Notes: generated from the letters alone by a model not told the origin. A stretch of DNA of 64,000 nucleotides from Halomonas sp. BDJS001 (GCF_026104355.1 NZ_CP110535.1:4154001-4218000), one strand, 5' to 3'; positions 7,459 through 16,842 are shown, numbered from the stretch's first letter. Program-made: numbers and translations.

Positions 7459-8832
7459 TTAGGCTAACGAATCCAAGGTCGTCGCCACGGCATCGAAAAG
7501 GCGTTCTAGCTCGGCTTCAGTAGTGCCAAACGGAGGGCCAAACTGCAGCGTGTCACCGCCGTAGCGCACATAGAAACCCGCTTCCCAGAGCGCCATATGC
7601 GCATCCCGCGGGCGGATAATGGGGTCGCCATCCCGCGGTGTTAGCTGTATCGCCCCTGCCAAACCGTAATTGCGAATATCGACAACGTGATTGCGGCCTT
7701 TCAAGGCGTGTAGCTTCTGCTCAAAGGCAGGTGCAATGGCAGTGACTTGAGCAGGGAAGTTTTCACGCTCCATCATGTCAAGCGCCGCTAGACCCGCCGC
7801 GCAAGCTACGGGGTGAGCGCTATAGGTGTAGCCATGTGAGAACTCGACGGCATGCTGGGGGCCACCGGCGTGCATAAAGGTATCGAAAATCTCGCTTGAA
7901 GCGATCACTGCGCCCATAGGGATAGCGCCGTTGGTGATCTGTTTGGCCACGTTCATGATATCTGGCGTGACGCCAAAGGCTTCGGCGCCGGTGGTCGCAC
8001 CACTCCGCCCAAAGGCAGTGATGACTTCATCAAAAATCAGCAGAATATCGTGGGCACTGCAGATCTCACGCAGCCGATCCAAATAGCCCTTTGGCGGCAC
8101 AATCACCCCCGCCGAACCGGACATGGGCTCGACAATCACCGCTGCAATGGTTGAAGCATCGTGCAGGGCGATTTGATCCAACAGCGCATCGGCAAGCTCG
8201 GCACCGGTTTCCGCTTGACCACGGGTATAGGCATAGCCCGCCTGAAGGGTGTGCGGCAAGTGCGTTACATCCATCAACTGGCCGTAGTGTTTACGATTAC
8301 CACCGATACCGCCCAGGCTGGTGCCGCCAATATTCACCCCGTGATAGCCCTTGGCACGGCCAATCATACGAGTCTTCTCCGGCTTGCCTTTTAAACGCCA
8401 GTAGGCTTTGGCCATCTTGACTGAGGTATCGGCGGCTTCAGATCCTGAGTTGGTGAAAAATACATGATCCAGCCCGGCAGGCGTGAGGCTAGCCACCTTT
8501 TCCGCCAGCTTGAACGCCAGCGGATGACCAATTTGAAAACCGGGGGCAAAATCGAGGCTGCCGAGCTGCGCCGCCACGGCTTTCTGTATCTCTTCACGGT
8601 TATGCCCCGCGCCACAAGTCCAAAGCCCGGAAAGGGAATCGAATAGCTTACGGCCCTGATCATCAATGTAGTAACGCCCTTCCGCCCCGGCGATAACGCG
8701 CGGGTTAGCACGAAAATCGCGGTTGGCGCTAAACGGCATCCAATAGTGCTGGTTAAGCGCCGTTTTTGAGGGCGTCTCTGCTGTCGGGGCACTCGAGGTT
8801 TCAGCGGGGGTTTTGCTTTTTATTCCAAACAT
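7459..8832 (-). CDS. Omega-amino acid (beta-alanine)-pyruvate aminotransferase, class III PLP
   Basis: This class III aminotransferase carries the family motifs: LSGLWTCGAGHNREEI near the N-terminus, FTNSGSEAADT for PLP phosphate binding, the LIFDEVITAFGR Asp that contacts the pyridine nitrogen, and the PLP Lys in MNVAKQITNGAIPMG. I placed the start at 8832 because GGAG lies nine bases upstream and the resulting 457 aa match the family; ATGs further upstream lack a well-spaced site. It probably transfers the amino group of beta-alanine to pyruvate, giving malonate semialdehyde for the downstream mmsA product. Related substrates such as taurine or beta-aminoisobutyrate are possible. Confidence 0.9.
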   Translation of the reverse strand: MFGIKSKTPAETSSAPTAETPSKTALNQHYWMPFSANRDFRANPRVIAGAEGRYYIDDQGRKLFDSLSGLWTCGAGHNREEIQKAVAAQLGSLDFAPGFQIGHPLAFKLAEKVASLTPAGLDHVFFTNSGSEAADTSVKMAKAYWRLKGKPEKTRMIGRAKGYHGVNIGGTSLGGIGGNRKHYGQLMDVTHLPHTLQAGYAYTRGQAETGAELADALLDQIALHDASTIAAVIVEPMSGSAGVIVPPKGYLDRLREICSAHDILLIFDEVITAFGRSGATTGAEAFGVTPDIMNVAKQITNGAIPMGAVIASSEIFDTFMHAGGPQHAVEFSHGYTYSAHPVACAAGLAALDMMERENFPAQVTAIAPAFEQKLHALKGRNHVVDIRNYGLAGAIQLTPRDGDPIIRPRDAHMALWEAGFYVRYGGDTLQFGPPFGTTEAELERLFDAVATTLDSLA

Positions 8833-9157
8833 GGTGTCCAGCTCCATCGCTATAGGGCATTGCCTCAGCATGCGCCACCAGACACGTTTATAAAATTACG
8901 CTCTTCTTTTGTTCACGTTAGAGAATCTATACGTAACAAGGCATCTCGGCATGCTTCTTGACCTTGACGCCGGTTGAGAAAGCACCTAATCATTATATTT
9001 ATGCGAATAAATACAACAAATCTATGAAGCACGCCCAACCAGTATTTGGCACCGATAACGCTACTTCCAAGAAGCTCACTGTTGGTAGCTGCGTACTGAA
9101 AATATTGCTCACAAACTCAACATAAACAATTCACTATGAATATAGGGCAAACTCGCT
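8833..9157. other. 325-bp divergent intergenic region between aminotransferase and DUF3311/SSS genes
   Basis: No coding sequence is apparent. The region must hold the promoters of both divergent operons. It contains a 7-bp inverted repeat at 8996-9013 (TATTTAT, spacer GCGA, ATAAATA) that looks like an operator. It also contains a loose GTTA/TAAC pair near 8918-8938. I found no good match to the E. coli RutR consensus (TTGACCA-N2-TGGTCAA). Confidence 0.5.
8996..9013. promoter_or_regulatory. Candidate operator (7-bp inverted repeat)
   Basis: TATTTAT and ATAAATA are perfect inverted arms around GCGA, placed roughly midway between the divergent start codons. Either the RutR-like or the GntR regulator encoded in this module could bind it. 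There is no second copy nearby to support a consensus. Confidence 0.35.
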
Positions 9158-9412
9158 ATGAAGTATTTAACTCCCCTCAAACTGTCGATTTACAGCGTCA
9201 TGCTTTTCAGTTTCTTTATGCTGGAAAGCCCCATCATTATGTTGGCTAACCGTATAGAGCCCATGTTGATGGGCATCCCCTTCCTGCTGGTATGGAACTT
9301 GTTTTGGTGGTTTGTGCTAACGGCGCTTTTTTTGGTGGCCTATTTCACCAACTGGGGCAGCCACGCACCAACCACGGCTCACGTCACTAAACAGCCATCA
9401 CAAGGGGATTAA
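9158..9412 (+). CDS. DUF3311 small membrane protein, partner of SSS transporter
   Basis: The 84-aa protein has two hydrophobic helices (about residues 10-33 and 40-63) and the DUF3311 pattern (ESPIIMLANRIEP, then GIPFLLVWNLFWW). Such proteins are regularly encoded directly before a sodium:solute symporter. Here the gap to the SSS start is two bases, so the two are translated together. Its exact role is not established; an accessory subunit of the transporter is the common inference. AGGG precedes the ATG by 11 bases. Confidence 0.85.
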   Translation: MKYLTPLKLSIYSVMLFSFFMLESPIIMLANRIEPMLMGIPFLLVWNLFWWFVLTALFLVAYFTNWGSHAPTTAHVTKQPSQGD

Positions 9413-9414
9413 CC

Positions 9415-10938
9415 ATGACCGGCAGTCTATTAATTATTGCGGCGTTTATGATCATCCCATTATTGGTGGGGATTTTATCAGCGCGCCAATCGCAAGAAAC
9501 CAGTGAAGATTTTTTTGTTCAGGGTCGCGCCATGGGCAGTATCGCGGTGTTTTTCACCGTGGCAGCAACCTGGTGGAGTGCCTTTGCCTTCCTTGGCTCT
9601 AACGCCACCTTTTATACCAATGGGCCAGTATTTCTTACCGCGCTCGCCTGGAACCTGCTGTTTGGCTTTATGTACTACTGGATCGGTAAGCGGGTTTGGT
9701 TTTTAGGCAAGCGATTCAATTATTTAACCCCTTCAGATTTAATTGGTGACTTCTATAACAGCGAGGCGCTACGCATTACCGTTGCCGCGATTACGCTGAT
9801 TTTCACCGTGCCTTATTTGCAGATCCAGCTAACCGGGGGCGCCTACTTAATCGAAGTTGCCTCCGGTGGTTTGATTCCTTTCTGGCTCGCCGCGTTGCTG
9901 TTCTACTTCATCATTATTATCTACGTATGGATTGGCGGCATCCGCGCCATCGCCTGGACTGACGTTATTTATGGCGCGCTGCTGTTCTTCGGCATGCTGT
10001 ACGCGGGTTACTACATTTCCACCCAGGTAGGAGGGCCAGCCGCTCTGTTTAGTCAGTTACAGCAAAGCTCACCCGAGCACCTCACTATGCCTGGGCCTAA
10101 CGGGACAATGGGCTACCCCATGTGGTTCTCGCTGTTTGCCATTACCGCGATTGGTGCCTTTATGGGCCCCCAAATCTGGCTGCGTATGTACTCGGTCAAA
10201 CACGGCAAGCTGTTCAATTTAATGCCCTTTCTACTCGGTTTGGCAGCCTTTGCCTATGTGGGCTCGGTGCTGTCTGGTTACTCCGGGGTGCTGCTTGAGC
10301 CCGATGTGGAAAACCCCGATCAAATCCTACCCATCATGTTAATGGATTACGCCCCTTACCTGCTTGCCTCGCTGATTATGGCGGCAGGCGCTTCAGCAGC
10401 GATGTCCACCGCTAATTCGCAGATTCACGCGGTGTCCACAGTGGTAACGATGGATATCTATAAGCGCTATGTGAACCGTGAAGCAAGCCAGGCGCGGATC
10501 GTTTATATCGGTCGTTTATCGTTAGTAGGCTTCTCTCTGGCGGCTTATATCATGGCGCTTACCGTCCCCGGCGTGTTGGTGACTATCGGTATTGCTGCGC
10601 TGGCGGGTACCGCACAGCTGGTTATTCCTACTATCGGCGCCATCACCTGGAAAAAAGCCCACCCCACTGCGGCGCTTGCGGGGCTTTGGGTCGGTGTTGC
10701 CTGTGTACTACTGATGACCTTTGGCCCGCTAAGTGCCCCCTTTGGTTACCACGCGGGTATTTGGGGACTATTGTTGAATGCGGTGCTGTTTGTTGGCCTA
10801 AGCCATGCGCTGCACCGTCGCGATACAGCAGTAGTGGAGCGGTTTAGCCAGGCACGCTACGACTACGATGCTGAGTACCACCCCGAGCGTTTGCTCGCCT
10901 ATGGCCAAGCAGTGACCAGCAACGCTGACCACAAATAA
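9415..10938 (+). CDS. Sodium:solute symporter (SSS family)
   Basis: The 507-aa integral membrane protein has about 13 helices and the SSS core signature region (GGIRAIAWTDVIYG near residues 178-191). It imports an organic solute with sodium in the inner membrane. An AAGGGG site precedes the ATG. It is followed after 11 bp by a GntR regulator and then a ureidopropionase-type hydrolase and an amidase, so its cargo is likely a ureido- or amide compound, or a pyrimidine-derived acid. Substrate assignment is inference only. Confidence 0.9.
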   Translation: MTGSLLIIAAFMIIPLLVGILSARQSQETSEDFFVQGRAMGSIAVFFTVAATWWSAFAFLGSNATFYTNGPVFLTALAWNLLFGFMYYWIGKRVWFLGKRFNYLTPSDLIGDFYNSEALRITVAAITLIFTVPYLQIQLTGGAYLIEVASGGLIPFWLAALLFYFIIIIYVWIGGIRAIAWTDVIYGALLFFGMLYAGYYISTQVGGPAALFSQLQQSSPEHLTMPGPNGTMGYPMWFSLFAITAIGAFMGPQIWLRMYSVKHGKLFNLMPFLLGLAAFAYVGSVLSGYSGVLLEPDVENPDQILPIMLMDYAPYLLASLIMAAGASAAMSTANSQIHAVSTVVTMDIYKRYVNREASQARIVYIGRLSLVGFSLAAYIMALTVPGVLVTIGIAALAGTAQLVIPTIGAITWKKAHPTAALAGLWVGVACVLLMTFGPLSAPFGYHAGIWGLLLNAVLFVGLSHALHRRDTAVVERFSQARYDYDAEYHPERLLAYGQAVTSNADHK

Positions 10939-10949
10939 GGAGTGGGTTA

Positions 10950-11792
10950 ATGACTCAAGCCCCTGTTTCAACCTCTGGTTCAGCCTCACGGCGCCGACCC
11001 AAACTTGCCGAGCTGATCAGCGACGATATCAAGCGCTGGATTGCCGCCGAATCTTTGGGAGAAGGCGACCGACTGCCGAACGAAAAAGCGCTGATGGAGC
11101 TTTATGGTAGTGCCAAGGCGACGGTGCGAGAAGCGCTCAAGATTCTTGAGGTTGAGGGGCTAATCACTTTAAAAACCGGGCCTAAAGGCGGCGCGGTAAT
11201 TAATCAGCCAGGCATGGAGCCCGCCAGCCGAATGCTGCGTAACTTCCTGCATTTTCAGCAGTTGGATGGCAGGCAGGTTTACCAGTTGCGCAAACTGCTG
11301 GAAGTGGAGCTGGCAGCATCAGTGGTGGGAAGGCTCACCGAGCACGACTTCCAGCAGTTGGAAGCCAATATGTCGGCCTGCGCTTGCTGCGCGAGCGATG
11401 AAGAGGATCACCGACACCAGCGCTTTTTGGAGCTGGAGTTTCACCAACTGCTGGCGCGTGTCTGCCCTAATCCTTTGCTCGCCTTTATGTGCCAGTTTTT
11501 AAACGACATGCTGCGCGATTTGGTAGTGATAAAGAAAGCTTACGTGCCCGAACGCAAGCAGTTCGATCACGCCAATCAGGACTACCACCGCCAGTTGGTG
11601 GACGCCTACCGGGCCGAAGATATCCAGCGTGTGCGCCAGGTAATGGCTGAGCATATGGCCGATGCCGAGCACCATATGAGCGCGCTGGAAGCGGAAATGG
11701 CCGCGCAGATGCTGATCAGCAACGATTCTCCCAACCTTCAGAATCACCGTTCCAAGCTACACGACCTAGCGACGGAAAATGCATCCGTTTAA
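10950..11792 (+). CDS. GntR-family regulator (FCD subfamily)
   Basis: The 280-aa protein has a winged helix domain (residues about 13-85, with KALMELYGSAKATVREALKIL) followed by the FCD helical domain (HQRFLELEFHQLLA and a late HMADAEHHM). AAGGAG lies a few bases before the ATG. It is embedded in the operon between the transporter and the hydrolase, so it probably controls the operon that encodes it. A cysteine-rich stretch (ACACCASDEEDHRH, about residue 143) is an unusual insertion whose role I cannot assign. The last 25 residues are not conserved in the family as I know it. Confidence 0.88.
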   Translation: MTQAPVSTSGSASRRRPKLAELISDDIKRWIAAESLGEGDRLPNEKALMELYGSAKATVREALKILEVEGLITLKTGPKGGAVINQPGMEPASRMLRNFLHFQQLDGRQVYQLRKLLEVELAASVVGRLTEHDFQQLEANMSACACCASDEEDHRHQRFLELEFHQLLARVCPNPLLAFMCQFLNDMLRDLVVIKKAYVPERKQFDHANQDYHRQLVDAYRAEDIQRVRQVMAEHMADAEHHMSALEAEMAAQMLISNDSPNLQNHRSKLHDLATENASV

Positions 11793-11810
11793 TCTTGCGA
11801 GGAGAGTGAA

Positions 11811-13085
11811 ATGAACACCTACGTTACGCCCAGCAAAGATAGCACCGACCTACGTACTGACAGCGACCGCCTATGGGAGTCGCTAATGGAGATGGCCAAA
11901 CTAGGCGCCACTCCTAAAGGCGGGGTGAACCGTCAAGCGCTTACCGATTTAGAACGCCAGGGGCGCGACCTGTTTATCCAGTGGTGTCGCGCCGAAGGCT
12001 GCACAATTCGCATTGATAATATCGGCAATATCTTTGCCCGCCGTGAAGGCAGCGACCCCAACGCCAAAACGGTGATGGCGGGCAGCCACCTGGATAGCCA
12101 ACCCACCGGCGGTAAGTATGATGGCTGCTTTGGGGTACTCTCCGGTCTGGAAGTGATTCGCACCCTTAACCAGCACAACATCACCACGCAATCCCCTATC
12201 GAAGTCGTCGCCTGGACGAACGAAGAGGGTTGCCGCTTCCCACCCTGCATGATGGGTTCCGGTGTGTTTAGTGGCGTGCTTGAGTTTGACGCCATGATGG
12301 AGCGTACCGACGCCGATGGCGTCACGGTAAGCGATGCCCTGGACGCCATTCACTACCGCGGCAGCGACAGCGTTTCGCCAGATGAGATAAAAGCGTACTT
12401 TGAGCCGCACATTGAGCAGGGACCGATCCTGGAAGATACCGACACAACCATTGGCGTGGTTATCGGTGGGCTTGGCCAGAAGTGGTTTGATTTAACCCTG
12501 ACCGGACTTGAAGCCCACGCAGGCCCCACGCCGATGAACCTACGCCGGGATGCCATGATGGGTGCAGCCGAAGTCACCCAAGCGCTCAACCGTATCGCCT
12601 TCGATCATCAGCCCCACGGTCGCGGCACAGTAGGCTGCATGACGCTGCACCCCGGTTCGCGCAATGTGATTCCCGGTCAGGTCAAAATGACTCTGGATAT
12701 GCGTCACTGGGAACCGCAAGCACTTGAGAAAATGGGCCAAGCAGTCACCGCCGCTGTTGAAGAAATTTGCCAACGTCACGGGCTGGCGTACGAGCTGACA
12801 CCCACTGCTGACTTTGCACCAGAGCACTTCAATAAAGCGTGTGTTGATGCCGTGCGCCAAGCAGCTGAAAAGCTTGAGCTATCGCATATGGATATCATCA
12901 GCGGCGCAGGCCACGATGCGATGTTTGTTGGTCGCGTTGCCCCTGCCGCGATGATCTTTATTCCCTGCAAGGATGGCATTAGCCATAACGAGGTCGAGAG
13001 CGCCACGCCAGAGCACGTCCACGCAGGCTGTAACGTGCTGCTGCACGCCATGCTGGAAGCGGCAGGTGTCGAGGATGGCGAATAG
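11811..13085 (+). CDS. M20-family Zn-dependent amidohydrolase (N-carbamoyl-beta-alanine / N-carbamoyl-amino acid / allantoate type)
   Basis: This 424-aa member of the peptidase M20 carbamoylase group shows the metal ligand segments in order: GSHLDSQPTGGKYDG (His/Asp), EEGCRFPP (Glu), HIEQGP (His), and a late GAGHDAM plus GISHNE containing the last His. These enzymes remove carbamoyl groups, releasing CO2 and ammonia. With a beta-alanine aminotransferase and mmsA next door, beta-ureidopropionase activity (the last step of reductive pyrimidine degradation) is the most natural guess. Allantoate amidohydrolase and L-carbamoylase are alternatives. GAGGAGAG precedes the ATG. Confidence 0.88.
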   Translation: MNTYVTPSKDSTDLRTDSDRLWESLMEMAKLGATPKGGVNRQALTDLERQGRDLFIQWCRAEGCTIRIDNIGNIFARREGSDPNAKTVMAGSHLDSQPTGGKYDGCFGVLSGLEVIRTLNQHNITTQSPIEVVAWTNEEGCRFPPCMMGSGVFSGVLEFDAMMERTDADGVTVSDALDAIHYRGSDSVSPDEIKAYFEPHIEQGPILEDTDTTIGVVIGGLGQKWFDLTLTGLEAHAGPTPMNLRRDAMMGAAEVTQALNRIAFDHQPHGRGTVGCMTLHPGSRNVIPGQVKMTLDMRHWEPQALEKMGQAVTAAVEEICQRHGLAYELTPTADFAPEHFNKACVDAVRQAAEKLELSHMDIISGAGHDAMFVGRVAPAAMIFIPCKDGISHNEVESATPEHVHAGCNVLLHAMLEAAGVEDGE

Positions 13086-13086
13086 C

Positions 13087-14487
13087 ATGGCAGACACCTT
13101 AGCAACCCTGACGGCCGTGGACGCCCTGGCGCGCTTCAGTGATGGATCGCTTTCACCGGAGACGCTGGTGGAGGACTGCCTGGCGCGTATTGAGCGGGAT
13201 AACCCCAAGGTCAATGCTTTCACCTGTGTTAACGGCAAAGAGGCCCGCCGGTTAGCAGCCGACTCCGCTCGGCGCTGGCAGGCAGGCACGCCCTGCGGCC
13301 CGCTGGACGGCATCCCCGTTACCATTAAGGATTTAACCTTAACCAAAGGGCTGCCCACCCGCCTGGGTTCAACGACCACCACCCCGAATGGCCCTTGGGA
13401 GGTAGATGCGCCAATCAGCCGTCATCTTCGTAATGCCGGGGCGATCGTGATCGGCAAGACCACTTCGCCGGAGTTTGGCTGGAAGGGTGTCACCGACAAC
13501 CCGCTGCATGGCATTACCCGCAACCCCTGGAATACTGAACTAACTCCAGGGGGATCATCAGGCGGCGCGGGGGCAGCCGCGGCGCTCAACCTTGGCCTGC
13601 TGCATCAGGGCAGCGACGCGGGTGGCTCTATTCGCATACCGTGCAGCTTTACCGGCACTTTTGGCATTAAACCCACCTTTGGCTGGGTGCCCCAGTGGCC
13701 CGCCAGCACCATGAGTACGCTCTCCCACTTGGGGCCAATGACCCGTACCGCTGCTGATAGCGCACTAATGCTTAGCGTAATGGCGCAGCCTGATGTTCGG
13801 GATGGCTACTCCGGCAACCCGCTTGGGCCAGACTGGCTAACACCTCCTCCTGCGGATCTAAGCGGCTGGCGAATCGCCTTTAGCGCTGACCTTGGCTATG
13901 TAGAGGTAGCTCCTGATATTGCCCAGCGGGTTGAGGCAGCCGTTGCCCATTTAGAAGCATTGGGCGCGACGGTAGAGCGAATTGACCCTGGCTTTAGCAA
14001 TCCGCTTAAGACGTTTAATACGCTGTGGTTTGCAGGCGCTACTCAAGCGCTCGAAAAACTCAATGAACAGCAGCAAGCGGCACTCGACCCAGGATTTCTG
14101 GATATCGCACGGCGGGGTCAGGATGTCTCACTTTCCGCCTATCTCGCCGCGCGGCGGGAACGTAGTGAATTGACGGCGCATATGGCAATCTTTCATCAGC
14201 AGTATGACCTGCTGGTTACCCCCACCATGCCCATTGCCCCCTTTGCAGCCGGCCACAACGTGCCGCCAAGCGGGCGCTATAAAGACTGGATGGATTGGAC
14301 GCCATTTAGCTACCCCTTCAACCTTACCCAACAGCCCGCCGCCTCCATGCCTTGCGGGCTGGATAGCCAAGGGTTGCCGGTAGGCTTGCACCTTGTGGCA
14401 GGCAAATACCAAGATCTAAAAATACTGCATGCCGCTCAGCTGCTGGAGCGCTATTTGCCACCACTCACACCACCGGGAATGGCATAA
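13087..14487 (+). CDS. Amidase (amidase signature family)
   Basis: The 466-aa amidase-signature enzyme has the catalytic Lys in TIKDLT (residue about 80) and the Gly/Ser-rich signature GGSSGGAGAAAALNLG followed by SDAGGSIRIPCS, giving the Ser-cisSer-Lys triad. It hydrolyses an amide to acid plus ammonia in the cytoplasm. The chosen ATG lies one base after the stop of the M20 hydrolase, with GAGGA 11 bases upstream; an ATG 12 bases earlier overlaps the previous gene and is less well placed. Physiological substrate unknown; a ureido- or amide intermediate of the same catabolic module is likely. Confidence 0.88.
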   Translation: MADTLATLTAVDALARFSDGSLSPETLVEDCLARIERDNPKVNAFTCVNGKEARRLAADSARRWQAGTPCGPLDGIPVTIKDLTLTKGLPTRLGSTTTTPNGPWEVDAPISRHLRNAGAIVIGKTTSPEFGWKGVTDNPLHGITRNPWNTELTPGGSSGGAGAAAALNLGLLHQGSDAGGSIRIPCSFTGTFGIKPTFGWVPQWPASTMSTLSHLGPMTRTAADSALMLSVMAQPDVRDGYSGNPLGPDWLTPPPADLSGWRIAFSADLGYVEVAPDIAQRVEAAVAHLEALGATVERIDPGFSNPLKTFNTLWFAGATQALEKLNEQQQAALDPGFLDIARRGQDVSLSAYLAARRERSELTAHMAIFHQQYDLLVTPTMPIAPFAAGHNVPPSGRYKDWMDWTPFSYPFNLTQQPAASMPCGLDSQGLPVGLHLVAGKYQDLKILHAAQLLERYLPPLTPPGMA

Positions 14488-14490
14488 TTA

Positions 14491-14526
14491 CGCGGGTTGG
14501 CTACTTGTTGGCCAACTGAGCCCGCG
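14491..14526. terminator. Convergent hairpin between amidase and menE
   Basis: CGCGGG-TTGGC pairs with GCCAA-C...CCCGCG across a 9-nt loop, giving a long GC-rich stem just after the amidase stop that overlaps the last codons of menE. No T-tract follows, but the position between two facing genes 13 bp apart suggests a bidirectional transcription block. Confidence 0.45.
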
Positions 14527-15895
14527 CCAGCTCTGCAAACTGCTTGCGGGAGGGCTTAAAACCTACCCCCGGCGGCCAGGCCAGCCAGGCATCGGGTACC
14601 ATAAAGCCGGGCAAGGCTTCGCGAACCCAGACATTTAGCGCTTGTTTCGATACGGCCTCGCCGTGCCAGTCGATAAATGCCACCGGGCGCTCGCCCCACT
14701 CGGGATGGGGTACTGCTACAACCAACGCCTGGGCGATGCCGGGGTGGTCAACCAAGCGCTGTTCTATACTTTCCGGCTGGATATTCTCGCCACCGGAAAT
14801 AAAGCCATTATCGAGCCGCCCTTCCACCACCAGCGCCCCGTCCGCATTGAAGTGGCCCTTGTCGCGGGTGGCAAACCAGCCTTCGTCATTGAGGGCTGGA
14901 TCAACCTCGCCATTATTCAAATAACCGCAGAACAGGGTCTCGCCACGCACCTGTATCTCACCCTCAACAACCCTAACCTCCCGGCCCGGCAGCGGTTTCC
15001 CGACCACACCGGGCGCAGTGGGAATACCGGTACAGACCTGACTGGCCATCTCGGATAGCCCATAGCTAACTTTCGGCGTTAGCCCTAGCGATGTCATCTG
15101 CGCCACCAGCGGTGCGGGAATCGCCGCACCGCCTAGTAGCAGCTCACGTAGTTGGGTGCGCCGGGGCGTAAAGCCCGCTTTCAGCAGCCGCCAAAGCTGG
15201 GTAGGCACCAGGGACAGATGGCTAATCGCCTGCTGCTCAAGACGCTCTGCCAGTGACTGGGGAGCCTCGTCGAGGATCACCCGCCCACCAGCAAGAAAGA
15301 CCCGAAACGGGATCGCGTAGCCGCCGATATGAAACAGCGGCAGCGACAGTAGCCAGCCACTGTTCTGATCAACGGGAATCAACGACGCCGAACCGCGTGC
15401 AGAGGCTAAATGATTGGCCACACAATGCAGCATCGCTTTAGGCGTACCGCTAGAGCCAGAGGTAAAAATCGTGTTGCACAGCTGGTGGCTATCCAGCACC
15501 GGTGGCTCCCTCACATCGGCTTCCGCCAAAAAATCGAGGCTAACCGGTGTGAGCTCGGCAGGATAATGATGGTCGCTTTCCGTTTGGCAAACCCGGCCAG
15601 CCTGCAAGCGTTTGGCTAGAGTGAGCTGCTGGGCAATAGGGAACGCAGGATTCAGAGGACAAAAAATAACCCCTGCCCGCAGGCAGGCCCACGCCAGCAG
15701 CAAGGATGTAAGCGAGCCTTTGGCGGGCACCACTAAGCGATCACCGGGCACAAAGCCTTCGCGCACAAGCTGTTGTGCTAAAGAGGCCACCCGGCGATTG
15801 AGCGTTCGGTAGCTAATGCGCACCGAGCCAGCCTCTACCGCAATGTGTTCAGGGGTCTCTTTGGCCCAGTAGTGAATGGGGCAGGTGTCTATCAC
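14501..15895 (-). CDS. menE: o-Succinylbenzoate-CoA ligase
   Basis: The 464-aa AMP-forming acyl-CoA synthetase has the P-loop TSGSSGTPKA (about residues 145-154), the SYGLSEMASQ core motif and the C-terminal GRLDNGFISGGENI hinge. MenE activates o-succinylbenzoate with ATP and CoA in menaquinone synthesis. The assignment over other adenylating enzymes rests on its position: its ATG overlaps the menC stop by four bases, and menB and frdABCD precede it in the same operon. It is the last gene of that operon. Confidence 0.93.
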   Translation of the reverse strand: MIDTCPIHYWAKETPEHIAVEAGSVRISYRTLNRRVASLAQQLVREGFVPGDRLVVPAKGSLTSLLLAWACLRAGVIFCPLNPAFPIAQQLTLAKRLQAGRVCQTESDHHYPAELTPVSLDFLAEADVREPPVLDSHQLCNTIFTSGSSGTPKAMLHCVANHLASARGSASLIPVDQNSGWLLSLPLFHIGGYAIPFRVFLAGGRVILDEAPQSLAERLEQQAISHLSLVPTQLWRLLKAGFTPRRTQLRELLLGGAAIPAPLVAQMTSLGLTPKVSYGLSEMASQVCTGIPTAPGVVGKPLPGREVRVVEGEIQVRGETLFCGYLNNGEVDPALNDEGWFATRDKGHFNADGALVVEGRLDNGFISGGENIQPESIEQRLVDHPGIAQALVVAVPHPEWGERPVAFIDWHGEAVSKQALNVWVREALPGFMVPDAWLAWPPGVGFKPSRKQFAELARAQLANK

Positions 15896-16842
15896 GCTAA
15901 ATTTTCCATTTTAGAAAGACAATGCACGTTTTCTGTCATCACCTCACCCGCTAGATTAGTCACACGTCCGGTAAGCCAATGCCCCGTATCCAACCCAGGC
16001 GGCTCATCTGGCGCCCACTCACTTGCCAAACGGGCAAGCTGCACAAGGCCTAAATCGGATTCAAAGCTGGAGGAGATCACTACACGCAGATTATCCGCTC
16101 GCGCCCTTTTAACGAGCGCTTCGCAGGCATTTAGCGAGCCAATCAAGGTGGGTTTGATCACCAGGGCTTTAATCTGGGGGTGGCCATACCACTCTTCCCT
16201 GCGGGATAGCGTTTCATCCAGGGCGATAGGTACCCCCGTTGCCTCAGCCACGGCAATGGTGTCAGCAAAGGCAGTGCAGGGTTCTTCCAGGTAGTCGATG
16301 TGTTCAAGGGGAAGACATTCGCAGAAACGCCGGGCATCTTCCCTCGTCCAGCCGCCGTTGGCATCCAGAATCAGCTTGGTAGTGGGTAGCCGGGCTGCGA
16401 GCTGTTCGATCAGCGCCAGCTCCTCTTCCATGGCGTAGCGTGCCACCTTGAGTTTGAGTCTAGGCGGCGGCAAAGCCCCCCAGCCGGTCAAGATAGTATC
16501 CAGCGAAAGCATCAATTCCGCGGGCGCACCTTGGAGCAGTGGATAGGGCGACAACGACGCGGGAAGATTTACAGGCCACAGGCGCTGGGCACAGTCGAAA
16601 CCAAACTGCACTGAAGGTAACGTTGGAGCGGCTTTCTCGCCGCGCTTAATGGCATTAAGACAGGCCAGGCTTTCAGCTTCTGCTTCGGCGAGGGTTTCTG
16701 CGGAGAAGCCAGGCAGCGGCGCTATCTCGCCCCACTGGCCATTGATCGTTACGAGCAGCCCTTCTCTGCTCGCCAGCCGCTCTCCTTTAAACATTAGCGG
16801 CTTACGGAACGGTAGCGAGTAGCGGTAAAGCGCCAGTTGCAT
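15892..16842 (-). CDS. menC: o-Succinylbenzoate synthase
   Basis: The 316-aa enolase-superfamily enzyme has the catalytic KLKVA Lys pair, and the metal ligands appear in LDANGG (Asp), YLEEP (Glu) and ALDET (Asp), with a late LVIKPTLIGS Lys. MenC dehydrates SHCHC to o-succinylbenzoate. The length matches the E. coli-type protein. It overlaps menB by one base and menE by four, so it is tightly coupled in the operon frdABCD-menB-menC-menE. Confidence 0.94.
   Translation of the reverse strand: MQLALYRYSLPFRKPLMFKGERLASREGLLVTINGQWGEIAPLPGFSAETLAEAEAESLACLNAIKRGEKAAPTLPSVQFGFDCAQRLWPVNLPASLSPYPLLQGAPAELMLSLDTILTGWGALPPPRLKLKVARYAMEEELALIEQLAARLPTTKLILDANGGWTREDARRFCECLPLEHIDYLEEPCTAFADTIAVAEATGVPIALDETLSRREEWYGHPQIKALVIKPTLIGSLNACEALVKRARADNLRVVISSSFESDLGLVQLARLASEWAPDEPPGLDTGHWLTGRVTNLAGEVMTENVHCLSKMENLA

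Noticed and set aside
8956-8980. TTGACC ... GGTTGA as a RutR operator
   Set aside because: The right half does not match the consensus (GGTCAA expected) and the spacing is wrong.
11949-12410. 153-codon minus-strand frame opposite the M20 hydrolase
   Set aside because: Complement of a conserved enzyme gene without start signals.
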